Shown piece after piece: positions 53,261-62,028 of a stretch of 64,000 bases of DNA. The DNA is taken from positions 248,001 through 312,000 of the forward strand of contig JADJSX010000023.1 in NCBI GenBank assembly GCA_016711485.1, given 5' to 3'. This DNA is from Leptospiraceae bacterium. Its GTDB lineage: Bacteria; Spirochaetota; Leptospiria; Leptospirales; Leptospiraceae. The position numbers and the translations under genes are program-made. Numbering within the stretch: the stretch's first letter is position 1; each line of letters begins with the position of its first letter. The notes under the pieces were generated by a model. That model worked only from the letters and a program-made list of their open reading frames with translations. It made no database searches and had not been told where the DNA came from.

Positions 53261-54084
53261 AAAAAGTATTAGGTCATATTTTTTCAAGTATATTTACCAT
53301 TGCAAGTTTAACCATTCGAGAGGCTCTTCGAAAACGGATAATTTTTATTATTCTCCTTATTTCTTGTTTTTTTCTTCTTATGAATTTTTTCTGCGAATCA
53401 GTAACAATGCAAGCAAATGGAGAAGAAATTAAGGATAGTGCAATAGGCTCTACGTTTATATTTGTAATTGTAACTCTTTGGAGTTTAGTGATTTCTGCAC
53501 TTGTAACTTCTTCTTTATTGGCTGATGAGTTTGAAAATAAGACTTATACAATGATTCTTTCCAAACCAATTTTTCGGTTAAGTTATTTAGGCGGAAAGTT
53601 TTTTGGAGTTTTTATTCTGATTTTATTAAATGCAACTATTATTGGAATTGCGTATAGTTTAATCAATTTTTTTAGATCAGGTGTGATAGAGTCAGGATTA
53701 TGGCTAGGTATCATTTCCATGTTTCCTGGATATATACTTTTAATAAGTATTGTTCTTTTGTTTACAATTTTAATCAATAGAACTGCCGCAGTTTTATTAT
53801 CATTTGCGTTAGTGTTACTTACTAGTATCGTAAACTACCCAATTTATGAATCTGCATTTGAAAAAGTAATTGAAACAAATTCTTCGAAGAAGTTAATTTT
53901 AGAAGCGATTTATTGGATTTTGCCTCAGTTTGGAACTTCCCTTTTCCATGCCTTATCTAAAGTTGCAAAATCTTTTTCTCAAGTACATTATCTTGGATTG
54001 TATGCCCACGCCCAAATTACAGTTTGGATTTTATTTGTTTGGGTCATGCTTTATTTTACATTCCGAAAGAGAGAGTTAGAATGA
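53257..54084 (+). CDS. ABC-2 type transporter permease
   Basis: 275 residues with six membrane helices: 'IIFIILLISCFFLLMNFF', 'TFIFVIVTLWSLVISALVTS', 'FGVFILILLNATIIGIAYSL', 'IISMFPGYILLISIVLLFTI', 'AAVLLSFALVLLTSIVNYPI', 'HAQITVWILFVWVMLYF'. Between helix 2 and 3 'LLADEFENKTYTMILSKPIF' is the typical ABC-2 coupling segment. Partner of the upstream ATPase. Its stop overlaps the rppH start (ATGA). Confidence 0.9.
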   Translation: MKKVLGHIFSSIFTIASLTIREALRKRIIFIILLISCFFLLMNFFCESVTMQANGEEIKDSAIGSTFIFVIVTLWSLVISALVTSSLLADEFENKTYTMILSKPIFRLSYLGGKFFGVFILILLNATIIGIAYSLINFFRSGVIESGLWLGIISMFPGYILLISIVLLFTILINRTAAVLLSFALVLLTSIVNYPIYESAFEKVIETNSSKKLILEAIYWILPQFGTSLFHALSKVAKSFSQVHYLGLYAHAQITVWILFVWVMLYFTFRKRELE

Positions 54085-54557
54085 AACCATATCGTAAAAA
54101 TGTAGGTGTTGTTGTGTTCAATTCTTCCGGTGAGGTGCTAGTCGGAGCTCGTGTTGGAATGAAGGATAACTGGCAGTTTCCGCAAGGTGGTATCGACGAA
54201 GAGGAAGATCCAAAATCTGCCGTGTTTAGAGAGTTATACGAAGAAGTGGGGATTAAAAACGCAGAATTAGTTTATGAAAATCCTGATTGGATTAGTTATG
54301 ATTTCCCAAAAGACTTGGATATTAAAATGGCAAAAAAATATGCAGGCCAAATCCAAAAATGGTATCTATTATTTTGGGACCACCCAGCAGAAGATTGTAA
54401 TCTGCATATTCATGAACAGGAATTCGAAAGTGTAAAATTTATACCTATTCGATCTTGTGTAGATACAATTGTTAGTTTTAAAAGAGATGTATATGTTCAA
54501 TTAGTCCAAATTTTTGAACCGCAAATTCATAATTATCTCTCTGGTAAGTCAAAATGA
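54081..54557 (+). CDS. rppH: RNA pyrophosphohydrolase / Nudix hydrolase
   Basis: 158 residues from ATG 54081, sharing ATGA with the permease stop. Start 'KPYRKNVGVVVFNSSGEVLV', 'NWQFPQGGIDEEEDPKSAVF' then 'RELYEEVGI' (complete Nudix box GX5EX7REUXEEXGU), 'QKWYLLFWDH', 'FESVKFIPI'. RppH removes pyrophosphate from mRNA 5' ends and also cleaves dinucleoside polyphosphates. Overlaps the M48 gene in ATGA. Confidence 0.9.
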   Translation: MKPYRKNVGVVVFNSSGEVLVGARVGMKDNWQFPQGGIDEEEDPKSAVFRELYEEVGIKNAELVYENPDWISYDFPKDLDIKMAKKYAGQIQKWYLLFWDHPAEDCNLHIHEQEFESVKFIPIRSCVDTIVSFKRDVYVQLVQIFEPQIHNYLSGKSK

Positions 54558-55798
54558 AGTTAAAAAAAATCCTAATTTTATTTTTTATACTTCAAATTAT
54601 TTTTTCATTTGTTATGAAGTATCTTTCCTATATTGGTGATGATTCAACGGAACTACATGCTCGTATTTTACAATATTTTACTCAAGAAGATATTAACACT
54701 GGAGTTGAATATGCTCGTAGGGGATTGGGTGCGCGGATTGCATCTACGATTATGGATTTTGTTATATTAGGTTTATTTGTGTTTACCCCTCTTGCGATTC
54801 GAATAGAGTCATACCTCGCAGCAAAGACAAACCAACGTTATTACTTAATGATAACATTATTTGTATTAGTGTTTAGTCTTATCGAGTTTATTATTTCATT
54901 TCCACTGGATTATTATTTTGGATTTTATTTAGAGCATCAGTTTGGTTTTTCTAAAATGTCTCTTGGTGAATGGATTTGGTTTACTATCAAATCGGCGTTA
55001 GTCGGAATTGGCTTTGGGATTCCTATCGCACTCGGAGCCGCATATATATTAAAAACGTTTCAAAATACTTGGAAGTATTTAATTCCAATTGGGTCTCTTT
55101 TGTTGGGTCTGGTTTTTTCTATTATATATCCAATTGTCATTACTCCAATTTTTTATGACTATAAACCTATCGAAGAAGGAAGTTTAAAAACAAAAATAAT
55201 TTATCTTTGTAATCATGCAAAAATTCAAGTAGAGAATGTATATGTAATCAATGAAAGTCAGTATTCTGGACACACAAATGCTTATTTTACAGGGTGGGGT
55301 CAAAATCGAAAGATATTCCTTTATGATACTTTAATTAATAATCATACAGAGGAGGAAGTAATTAGTGTCCTTGGTCATGAAATTGGTCACTGGACGCATA
55401 ACCATGAGTTGACGTTCACGGTAGGCAGTACTATTGAAATGTTTTTACTTTGCCTTTTAATAGGTTATATCTTTCGCATAGCTAAAAATCAAAATGAATT
55501 TACTTTGAATGAATTGTATTCTCCTTCTACTTGGCCATTATTGTATTTAGTAGTTTCAATTTCCAGTTCGTTTACGGAACCAATTTGGAATACATTTAGT
55601 AGATACCAAGAGAAACAAGCAGATCTAGAGGCGCTTGTGTTGACAAATGACAAGAAGTCATTTATCGACACAGAGATTAAAATGGCGAAAGATAATAAAT
55701 CTCGATTAAATTCTCATCCTTGGATTGTTGGATATTATCACTCACATCCAACAACCATTAGCCGCATTCAGATGGCTGAAAAATATCAAGCTAAATGA
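54554..55798 (+). CDS. M48-family CAAX-prenyl-protease-like membrane metallopeptidase
   Basis: 414 residues with seven membrane helices. Zinc site H275-E276-x-x-H279 in 'GHEIGHWTHNHEL', followed by the third ligand glutamate in 'FSRYQEKQADLEAL'. Upstream 'NAYFTGWGQNRKIFLYDTLI' and downstream 'HPWIVGYYHSHPTTISRIQM' fit Ste24. Bacterial Ste24-like enzymes process membrane proteins; natural substrate unknown. Fourth gene of the coupled ABC-rppH cluster. Confidence 0.92.
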   Translation: MKLKKILILFFILQIIFSFVMKYLSYIGDDSTELHARILQYFTQEDINTGVEYARRGLGARIASTIMDFVILGLFVFTPLAIRIESYLAAKTNQRYYLMITLFVLVFSLIEFIISFPLDYYFGFYLEHQFGFSKMSLGEWIWFTIKSALVGIGFGIPIALGAAYILKTFQNTWKYLIPIGSLLLGLVFSIIYPIVITPIFYDYKPIEEGSLKTKIIYLCNHAKIQVENVYVINESQYSGHTNAYFTGWGQNRKIFLYDTLINNHTEEEVISVLGHEIGHWTHNHELTFTVGSTIEMFLLCLLIGYIFRIAKNQNEFTLNELYSPSTWPLLYLVVSISSSFTEPIWNTFSRYQEKQADLEALVLTNDKKSFIDTEIKMAKDNKSRLNSHPWIVGYYHSHPTTISRIQMAEKYQAK

Positions 55799-55802
55799 TG
55801 GC

Positions 55803-57297
55803 TTAATTAGACTTCCAATAACTCCTAGTTCCATCAGGCAAAAACTGTGAACGGTAACTATCGTCGGCACTGTCGGTAAATCGAAGTTTAACGCTAGTAG
55901 AATTTCCGGTCACTCTAAATCCATTTAGAGGCAAAGACGTAATAGGCTCTGAGGTTGCCTGCCAGAAAATACCTTTCGGAAATTCAGGAGTGCCAGTTAA
56001 AGTAGAAATTGAAGATGAAATTTGATTAGTATTAATTGCTCCAGTTGAGCTAACAAAGGTTTGCCAGTAGTAATTGCTGGTTAGTTCCTCTGGACTTTGG
56101 TTGGGCGAATAAGAAGAAATATTCCATCCGTTGAGTGCAGTTCCGGGTTCTAACTGGAATAGAATTTCATTTTGTGTTCTGTGAACCAACATCTCATCTA
56201 AACGTCCTGACTCTGGGTAAGAATTTTTCAAAACTCCACCATTGTTATCAGCTACTCCAGAAGAGGATCTGAGAGAGTGGTAGTAAACTTCCTCTGTGGT
56301 CAAACCATTCTTATCCGCATCGTTTCCGATAAAAAATCCAGCGATGCCTTTATACTGAACACATTTATCGCCTGACGCACATTCTTTCACGACAGCCGAT
56401 TGTCCAAAACGAAATGCATACTCGGACTCTGTCCAATAATCGAGTTCTGTAGTCAGAAAAATTCTACTCTCAGGCACAGAATAATCGTACACTCGCCTAG
56501 CATTTACTTTATAATTAAATACTTCTACATTGGTTTGGAATTGAAACAGAATATTTTTACGAGTTTTATTCCAGAAAATAGTAATATCGGCAGCACCGGG
56601 TCTTTCTTGCACTTGTGTTCCTTGTGTGCTAATTACTCTTTGTTTGATGACTGCGCGGTATTCGTATACTGGATGCTTAACTTCTTCGTAGACGCTTAAT
56701 TCATACGGTAACTTGGCTCCATTTTTTAGTTCATATCCATTGTATTGAAAATAGGTTTGGAGTCCGACATAAGCATAGAAGTCATAGAGTCTTTGGATTG
56801 TATTCATGACCGGCTCGGAAATCGTAATATCTATGACTTGTCCTGATAGGTCGCATTTAGGTAATTTATTTTGGCAGAGCGCGCGAATATGAGGTAATGC
56901 TAAATCTAAAAACAGTGCGTGTAATTCTAATTTGACTTGGTCAAATGCAATTCCGCATAACCGAGAGTTGCTGCTCGCTAAATCGCCTGAATCAACACTT
57001 TGATCAATCCACTTGGCTTGAAGGAGAATTTTGAGGATTTACTGGAATACTGAGAGAAAAATTTTGTGGAATGTATCGACTTGCATAAATTCCTGAGGAC
57101 GAGGAACGCGGGTTTTGTCCGTTGATGCCGGTTGGAGACTCCGTTCCTAAAAAAGGAATATCAGAACGAATCATTGGTAAAGCAGCCATCATGGCCGAAA
57201 TTGATTTTGATTTGGATTTACTTCCTTTATCACTACAATTTATAAAAAAAACAGAGACTATTGTAATTGCATAAATACTAATTTTCAAAAATTTCAT
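55803..57297 (-). pseudogene. Large leptospiral-type lipoprotein, frameshifted
   Basis: On the minus strand ATG 57297 opens a lipoprotein signal (MKFLKISIYAITIVSVFFINC, then SDKGSKSKSK), open to a stop at 57004. The body continues in another frame: '...LLQAKWIDQSVDSGDLASSN', 'LELHALFLDLALPHIRALCQ', then 'MNTIQRLYDFYAYVGLQTYF' from 56807 to a stop at 55803. Joining between about 57005 and 57045 gives about 497 residues with a beta-rich C-terminus (SITSLPLNGFRVTG). ATG 56807 alone is an internal codon. The protein is an outer-membrane lipoprotein of unknown role. GGAAAATCAA upstream of ATG 57297 includes an AGGG site. Confidence 0.65.
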
Positions 57298-57380
57298 TTG
57301 ATTTTCCCTCAGGTCTTAATTAGGTCATTGAAGTTGATTTTTAACGAAAAGTCGATCCAAAAAACAGGCTGGGTTTTCTT

Positions 57381-58310
57381 TTATAAAACTTCGTGTTCTT
57401 TATTTTCCAACTCTTCAAGCAGTTGCCTTAATTCTAATTGCATATAAGCCATTCTAGTTTTTAGAGTATCGTATTTTAAAACTAATTTGTAAAGTTGATG
57501 AGATGTATAATTTCCTCCGTCGGAGAAAAATAATTTTTCATCTACAGAGGTTACTTCATATTTGCTCCAGAGCCGTAAAATTTCCTCTCTCTCGGAAGCT
57601 TCATTCGGATAATTTTCGTTATTTAAAAAATTCCAAACGGTTGAATAAAATAATTCTGGTTTATTAGGCTTATTTTTTAGTTCTCGGAGTAAATTATGTT
57701 TATGCCCTAAATACCCTTTTGTTTCTAAGTTAAAGGATTGATAAGCAAAAAAACCTGCTAGCAAAGCGAATGCCACATCGGCGGCTAAATACAATTGATT
57801 TGTACTTCCTGCGAGTTCAAGTATAGCAGCAAGAGATGTGCCTGTTACCGTACTGAGTAAAGACCTGACAGCTAATCTACTCGTCTCCTTATTTGTAAGT
57901 ATATCTAGATTTGACGCTAATTGCATACTCCGATCCCTCTCACAATCCGCGATCGCAATCATGCTACTTAATTCCATTTGCGAAAGTGTAATTCGCTCTT
58001 GTATTTCTTTCATGATAAATAACTTTCGATTGGTTGCTTTGTTTTTTCCTCCGAGTGAAAGAAATTCTAACAAGAATTCTGTTACACCAATATCATTTGC
58101 AATACTAATTGCATTATCCGAAAAATTTTTTCTAAGTAGGATTAAATTTTTTTCTGAGATGTAATAAGGCTTTACTTCTAGCTTAATATTTTTTTCTCTA
58201 ATTCCAAAACAAAGTTCAGGAATTTCTCGTTTTGACTCAATCGTCTTATGGATAAAGTTAGAACAAGAAAAAAAGCATACGAAGCTAATCAGTAAAAGTT
58301 TACTATTTAT
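57381..58310 (-). CDS. Lipoprotein with apparent ATA start
   Basis: Continuing the open frame upstream of TTG 58073 reveals a lipoprotein signal: after stop TAA, codons ATA-AAT-AGT-AAA-CTT give (M)NSKLLLISFVCFFSC, then SNFIHKTIESKREI. No ATG, GTG or TTG precedes the lipobox; ATA 58310 has AAAGG 9 bases upstream, just after the previous gene's TAA. Mature part: coiled helices (ERITLSQMELSSMIAIADCE), a hydrophobic segment 'LAAILELAGSTNQLYLAADV', 'AFALLAGFFAYQSF', and C-terminal helical region with 'LRQLLEELENKEHEVL'. Internal TTG 58073 would lose the signal peptide. About 309 residues. Confidence 0.55.
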   Translation of the reverse strand: MNSKLLLISFVCFFSCSNFIHKTIESKREIPELCFGIREKNIKLEVKPYYISEKNLILLRKNFSDNAISIANDIGVTEFLLEFLSLGGKNKATNRKLFIMKEIQERITLSQMELSSMIAIADCERDRSMQLASNLDILTNKETSRLAVRSLLSTVTGTSLAAILELAGSTNQLYLAADVAFALLAGFFAYQSFNLETKGYLGHKHNLLRELKNKPNKPELFYSTVWNFLNNENYPNEASEREEILRLWSKYEVTSVDEKLFFSDGGNYTSHQLYKLVLKYDTLKTRMAYMQLELRQLLEELENKEHEVL

Positions 58311-58311
58311 A

Positions 58312-58803
58312 TTATCTATCCTTTACCTGAGAGGATAATGCATTTAAACCACCAGGAAATCGAGTATAAACAATGCATTCACATTCGCGCCATTTGTTTT
58401 CTGGTGCTTCAGGACTTTCATTTGCAATTGGTTTACATTCTTTAAGTTTTATTTCTTGTATGAGTTGGCTTTCCTTAATTAATTTTTCCTGTTTGGTGTC
58501 GCAATCCGGTTCGCAGCCATTTAAAGCCTTCACGATCTTTGAGATTAACTCCGATTTTGCGGTAGTGAAGCAAGCATCTGTACAGGTATCTCGCATCATA
58601 AATAAACTTTGTTTCTCTATAGATTTTTGCGAAGCCCGCGCGATCGTTTTGCTATAAAAATAATCGAATGGTTGTTTGCCAGGTTTGTCAGGGGCACCTG
58701 CCCAACCTTCCCAAGGTTTATCCTCACTTGGAAAATTTTTTTCATTCAAACTACAACCAATCAAAAAGGAAAATAACACTAATAAAGTTAAAGTTTTTTT
58801 CAT
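58312..58803 (-). CDS. Cysteine-rich lipoprotein
   Basis: 163 residues from ATG 58803; signal MKKTLTLLVLFSFLIGC with lipobox FLIGC. ATG 58839 is rejected because it adds a second hydrophobic run. Mature part has eight or more cysteines (RDTCTDACFTT, NGCEPDCDTKQ, LKECKP, RECECIV), and a helical region 'FTTAKSELISKIVKAL'. Its stop (TAA 58314-58312) is one base before the ATA start of the following gene, so the two form an operon. Confidence 0.7.
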   Translation of the reverse strand: MKKTLTLLVLFSFLIGCSLNEKNFPSEDKPWEGWAGAPDKPGKQPFDYFYSKTIARASQKSIEKQSLFMMRDTCTDACFTTAKSELISKIVKALNGCEPDCDTKQEKLIKESQLIQEIKLKECKPIANESPEAPENKWRECECIVYTRFPGGLNALSSQVKDR

Positions 58804-59281
58804 AAATTCTAGTTTTATTAGAATTAGATTGAATAGCAAGTATAAAACTTTTCTTGCTAGATCTTACTTTTGTAAATAAATTTTCACAGATTTGTATAAC
58901 TTGTTATTAACTCACCTTACCCTATTTGATAAACTTCCACCAGCCAAATGCCAAACAATGCAAGATTCATTCGTTTGTTCTAATATACCTTAACTTAAAA
59001 GTAGGTTCTCATTTTTGCGTAAAATTAGTTACCAATATTTTTTTCTGTACAAAATATTCATCGATTTGTTATATACTATTTCTCATAAACAAGTTCCGTT
59101 ATTTTTCACAAAAGGGGTATTCTCAATTGTCAAAAGAAATTTATCTAGTTTTAAATCGGAACTTAGTTTTGGCAATTAGTATAGTATCTACTGAAAGTAA
59201 GAGAATACGTAGATTATTGTTTTTAAAAATTAATTATCGTATAAAATTAGGTGTAATTATAAATGAGAATTGAAATTGTAT
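58804..59281. other. Intergenic region with R2 fragment
   Basis: TTATTAACTCACCTTACCC (58903-58921) is a right-end fragment of R2. A 115-codon plus-strand frame (58926-59273) exists, but its composition (many Ile/Phe/Asn, no start site) and lack of any motif make a gene unlikely. Nothing else is recognised. Confidence 0.4.
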
Positions 59282-59450
59282 TTAATTACTGACGTTACGC
59301 AAAAAAGGAAAATTATGAAGTTTGAAGATAAATTAAGAATATTAGAAAATGCTAATGAATTAATAAATTCAATAGCCCGCGGCAGCGAGCCCACCGCTAG
59401 GTGCAAACCTCCCGTGGACGCAGGACTCACCTTGCGTAAGGTGAGTTAAT
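59282..59450 (+). repeat. R2 repeat, copy B
   Basis: 169 bp ending in inverted TTAATTACTGACGTTACGC and GCGTAAGGTGAGTTAAT. It contains a 44-codon frame (59315-59449) reading KLRILENANELIN. Compared with copies A and C it lacks the CTTGCACTGAGT...GAATGTG segment, so it is an internal deletion. Confidence 0.6.
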
Positions 59451-59715
59451 TACTTATGTTACGCAAAATTGGAAATTTACGAAAATGAAACCTAATTTAA
59501 GAATATTAGAAAATGGTAATGAATTAATAAATCTTGCACTGAGTTTATCGAATGTGTCAATAGCCTGCGGTATAGCTCGGCTGAAGGAGAGCACAGCGAT
59601 GGGAGGAAAGCCCACCACTAGGTGCAACCGTCAAGTGGACACTGGACTCACCCGAACTCAATCATTGCTTTTGAGAAGTAATGATAATAGCGATAGCGTA
59701 AGGTGAGTTAATTAC
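59446..59715 (+). repeat. R2 repeat, copy C, tandem to copy B
   Basis: 270 bp bounded by TTAATTACTTATGTTACGC (59446-59464) and GCGTAAGGTGAGTTAATTA (59696-59714). It shares its left end with the right end of copy B. A 73-codon frame (59485-59706) starts MKPNLRILENGNELINLALS and covers most of it; the same LRILEN-NELIN core occurs in B. It resembles a remnant of a short coding or structured element. Confidence 0.6.
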
Positions 59716-59730
59716 CGGAAAAATACTTAA

Positions 59731-60573
59731 ATGAAAAAGAGTTTACTCTATATTATCCTCCTATTTATTTCTTGTGTCACTGTAGATGAAAATTTTGAAG
59801 GAAGACCAAAGTCCATTTTCTTTTCTATCTGTTTTTGGAATGCCGAAAAATTGGATTCTAAAAATGTAAAAAGTTGGATATCTAAAAAGAGTCCTTTTCT
59901 TGAACTAGTAAAAAAATGTGACTCTCTATCTTTGCTAAATATTAAAACTGCTGATCAAAATATAGCTTCTGACATACAAGAATTAATTTCTAAAGAAGGA
60001 TTACAGTATACTTGTATGGATGGATTGAATAAAATAGACGAAGAAAATCAATTTCAAAATCCAATAAAATATACAACTTGTGTGAATAATAATCGAGTTG
60101 CAGAAATGAAATTAGTAGAATATGCCGATTTGCGAAATGATTTTTATTCTTCACCTACATTCTTTTTTTTGGAATTAACAAATGGGGCGAAAGTTTCATT
60201 ACTACCATTTTATGCAAAACCAGGCAGTCGGAATGAATTAATTGATTTCGAAAAAGTAGTTAATTTTATTTATCAAAAGTATTCGGAACGGAAAACTTTT
60301 TTTGGAGGAAGTTTTTTTACAGATAAAAAATATCATACTGATTCTTTTATAAAATCTCTCCTTTATTTCCAAATTTTGAAAAATTTAATTGCTGACTCGA
60401 CTACCACTTCCGGGGAAAAAAATGACCTTATTTTTACGGACAATGTATCTCAGTTAAATTGCTCTGGTAAAGTTCTAACTTTTGATAAAATATCGAATAA
60501 TAGTAACTTACAAAAAGAGTTTGAATTAATGTCCTCTCATTTACCCGTAATCGCTAATTGTAAAATAAAATAG
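59731..60573 (+). CDS. Lipoprotein with a degenerate endonuclease/exonuclease/phosphatase fold
   Basis: 280 residues. Lipobox LFISC near residue 14. The order of strands recalls the EEP (DNase I-like) fold: 'FSICFWNAEKLD', 'LFELVKKCDSLSLLNIKTAD', 'FFLELTNGAKVSLLPFYAKP', 'FFGGSFFTDKK', 'LIFTDNVSQ', 'MSSHLPVIANCKIK'. Catalytic GDFN is GGSF and SDHxPV is SSHLPV, so key acidic residues are lost. It would be a non-catalytic binding protein on the envelope. It follows the R2 tandem copies by 16 bases. Confidence 0.6.
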   Translation: MKKSLLYIILLFISCVTVDENFEGRPKSIFFSICFWNAEKLDSKNVKSWISKKSPFLELVKKCDSLSLLNIKTADQNIASDIQELISKEGLQYTCMDGLNKIDEENQFQNPIKYTTCVNNNRVAEMKLVEYADLRNDFYSSPTFFFLELTNGAKVSLLPFYAKPGSRNELIDFEKVVNFIYQKYSERKTFFGGSFFTDKKYHTDSFIKSLLYFQILKNLIADSTTTSGEKNDLIFTDNVSQLNCSGKVLTFDKISNNSNLQKEFELMSSHLPVIANCKIK

Positions 60574-60575
60574 TA

Positions 60576-60632
60576 TCTAGTCAAGTTACGAGTGTCTGCT
60601 TTTGAGAAGCAATGATAATGTAAGGTGAGATC
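60576..60632 (+). repeat. R2 repeat, right-end fragment
   Basis: TTTTGAGAAGCAATGATAAT followed by GTAAGGTGAG matches the right part of copy C (TTTTGAGAAGTAATGATAAT ... GTAAGGTGAG). The rest of the element is missing. Confidence 0.45.
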
Positions 60633-60673
60633 CTAAATTTAAATATTCTTGTGTTACATTAAGAAAAATCTAT

Positions 60674-60701
60674 TTGACAGTAATATAGATTTTCTTAGAA
60701 T
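60674..60701 (+). promoter_or_regulatory. Sigma-70 promoter for a leaderless transcript
   Basis: TTGACA (60674-60679), 16-base spacer, TAGAAT (60696-60701). The ATG of the SPFH gene begins at 60709, seven bases after the -10 box, so transcription should start at or next to the ATG. No ribosome-binding site precedes it. Confidence 0.55.
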
Positions 60702-60708
60702 CTTAATC

Positions 60709-61779
60709 ATGTTTGGAATTAGATTTATAAAAGTTCGTCCTACCGATTATGTGATATTGTTTCGAAAAGGTAATATTCGTGCAGAAGGCACGGGTCTTAG
60801 TTTTTTCTACTATGCACCTTCTGCTAACGTCGTAATTATTCCCGCGGCTAGTTGTGATTCTCCTTTTATTTTTAAGGAAACGACTGTAGACTACCAAGAG
60901 ATTAATATTCAAGGACAGTTTACTTATCGGGTTTTACAACCAGTAAAACTTGCCGGTTTACTAGATTTTGCCGTCGATGCTTACGGGCGTTATACTGGAG
61001 ACGGATTTGAAAAACTTCCAGTGCGACTAACGAATGTTATCCAAGTCACCATACGGGAGAAACTTTCTGGTATGGATCTTCGCACTGCTTTAAAATCAGG
61101 AAGTGATTTAGTTACACATGTAAAATCTAGGCTTAAGGATAATGAATCTTTGGCGGCACTTGGAATTGAAGTAGTTGATTTTGCCATTTTAAAAGTCAGC
61201 CCAACTCCTGAAATGTCCAGAGCACTTGAGGCGAGTGCTAGAGAAACACTTCTGAAAGAAGCTGACGAAGCAATTTATGTTCGTCGTAACTTTGGTGTGG
61301 AACAAGAACGTAAAATAAAGGAAAATGAACTTCAAACACAAATCGCGATCGAAGAAAAAAATCGCAAAATTCGAGAAGAGCAAATGAATATCGAAATCGC
61401 TGTCCAAGAAAAGAAAAGTCTTTTGGAAGATGCGAAAATGAATTCGCAAAAAGCAATCCAAGAAAAACAAAATGAGATCGAAGCACAGAAATTAAAAGCA
61501 GAGATTGAAAGAGAACAAGAGCGCAAAAAACTCGTTAGCCACCAAGCAGAAAATACAATTCAAATTTCCAAGGCACAGGGGGAAGCACTTCGTCTTGAAC
61601 TAAATGCACTAGCAGGACTTAGCCCTGAGTTACTTGAAGTACTTGCGGCTAATCAAATGAGTTCGCAGCAGATCGTGAGCCGTGCAATGCGTGATCTTTC
61701 TAAGAATGCAGCTAAGATTGGGAATTTGAATATTAGTCCCGATTTACTAAATAGTTTACTTGAGAAGCAGGAAGGTTAG
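60709..61779 (+). CDS. SPFH/Band-7 domain protein
   Basis: 356 residues from ATG 60709; ATG 60649 would place the -35 and -10 boxes inside the gene. N-terminal SPFH region: 'IRFIKVRPTDYVILFRKGNI', 'INIQGQFTYRVLQPVKLAGL', 'LGIEVVDFAILKVSPTPEMS'. Residues 190-300 form a long coiled coil rich in Glu, Lys and Gln. No membrane helix at the start, so association with membrane would be peripheral. SPFH proteins assemble ring scaffolds on membranes. NAD-kinase-like gene downstream is often found with SPFH genes (inference). Confidence 0.85.
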   Translation: MFGIRFIKVRPTDYVILFRKGNIRAEGTGLSFFYYAPSANVVIIPAASCDSPFIFKETTVDYQEINIQGQFTYRVLQPVKLAGLLDFAVDAYGRYTGDGFEKLPVRLTNVIQVTIREKLSGMDLRTALKSGSDLVTHVKSRLKDNESLAALGIEVVDFAILKVSPTPEMSRALEASARETLLKEADEAIYVRRNFGVEQERKIKENELQTQIAIEEKNRKIREEQMNIEIAVQEKKSLLEDAKMNSQKAIQEKQNEIEAQKLKAEIEREQERKKLVSHQAENTIQISKAQGEALRLELNALAGLSPELLEVLAANQMSSQQIVSRAMRDLSKNAAKIGNLNISPDLLNSLLEKQEG

Positions 61780-61785
61780 CAATTT

Positions 61786-62028
61786 ATGATTTCTAAGTTA
61801 GAACGCAAATTTAGGCAATTGAATTCAAATTATCAAAAGGAAGTTTTAGATTTTGTTGAATTCCTTTATAACAAAAATTTTAATACCTCTAAATCTGTAC
61901 AAAAGAATAAAAATTTAATTATTCTAAAAAAGCCTAAGTATTTAAAGGCATCTAAATATTGCGGTATATTAAAATTGAAATCTGATCCAATGAAAATTCA
62001 AAAGAATTTACGAAATGAATGGAAATAA
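61786..62028 (+). CDS. vapB: VapB/DUF2281-like antitoxin
   Basis: 80 residues: 'MISKLERKFRQLNSNYQKEV', then 'LDFVEFLYNKNF' is the DUF2281 N-terminus (ELPExxQxEVLDFVEFLxxK). The C-terminal half (KYLKASKYCGILKLKSDPMK) is the toxin-binding region. Overlaps the toxin gene by 14 bases. AAGGTTAGCA upstream. Placed between the SPFH and NADK-like genes, it interrupts an otherwise tight unit. Confidence 0.75.
   Translation: MISKLERKFRQLNSNYQKEVLDFVEFLYNKNFNTSKSVQKNKNLIILKKPKYLKASKYCGILKLKSDPMKIQKNLRNEWK

Noticed and set aside
58926..59273. 115-codon plus frame
   Set aside because: Composition rich in Ile, Phe and Asn with no motif, start site or neighbours to support it; it lies in repeat-rich intergenic DNA.
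59568..59650. GCGGTATAGCTCGG, similar to the 5' end of a tRNA
   Set aside because: It is part of R2 copy C; no T-arm, anticodon stem or 3' acceptor pairs with it.
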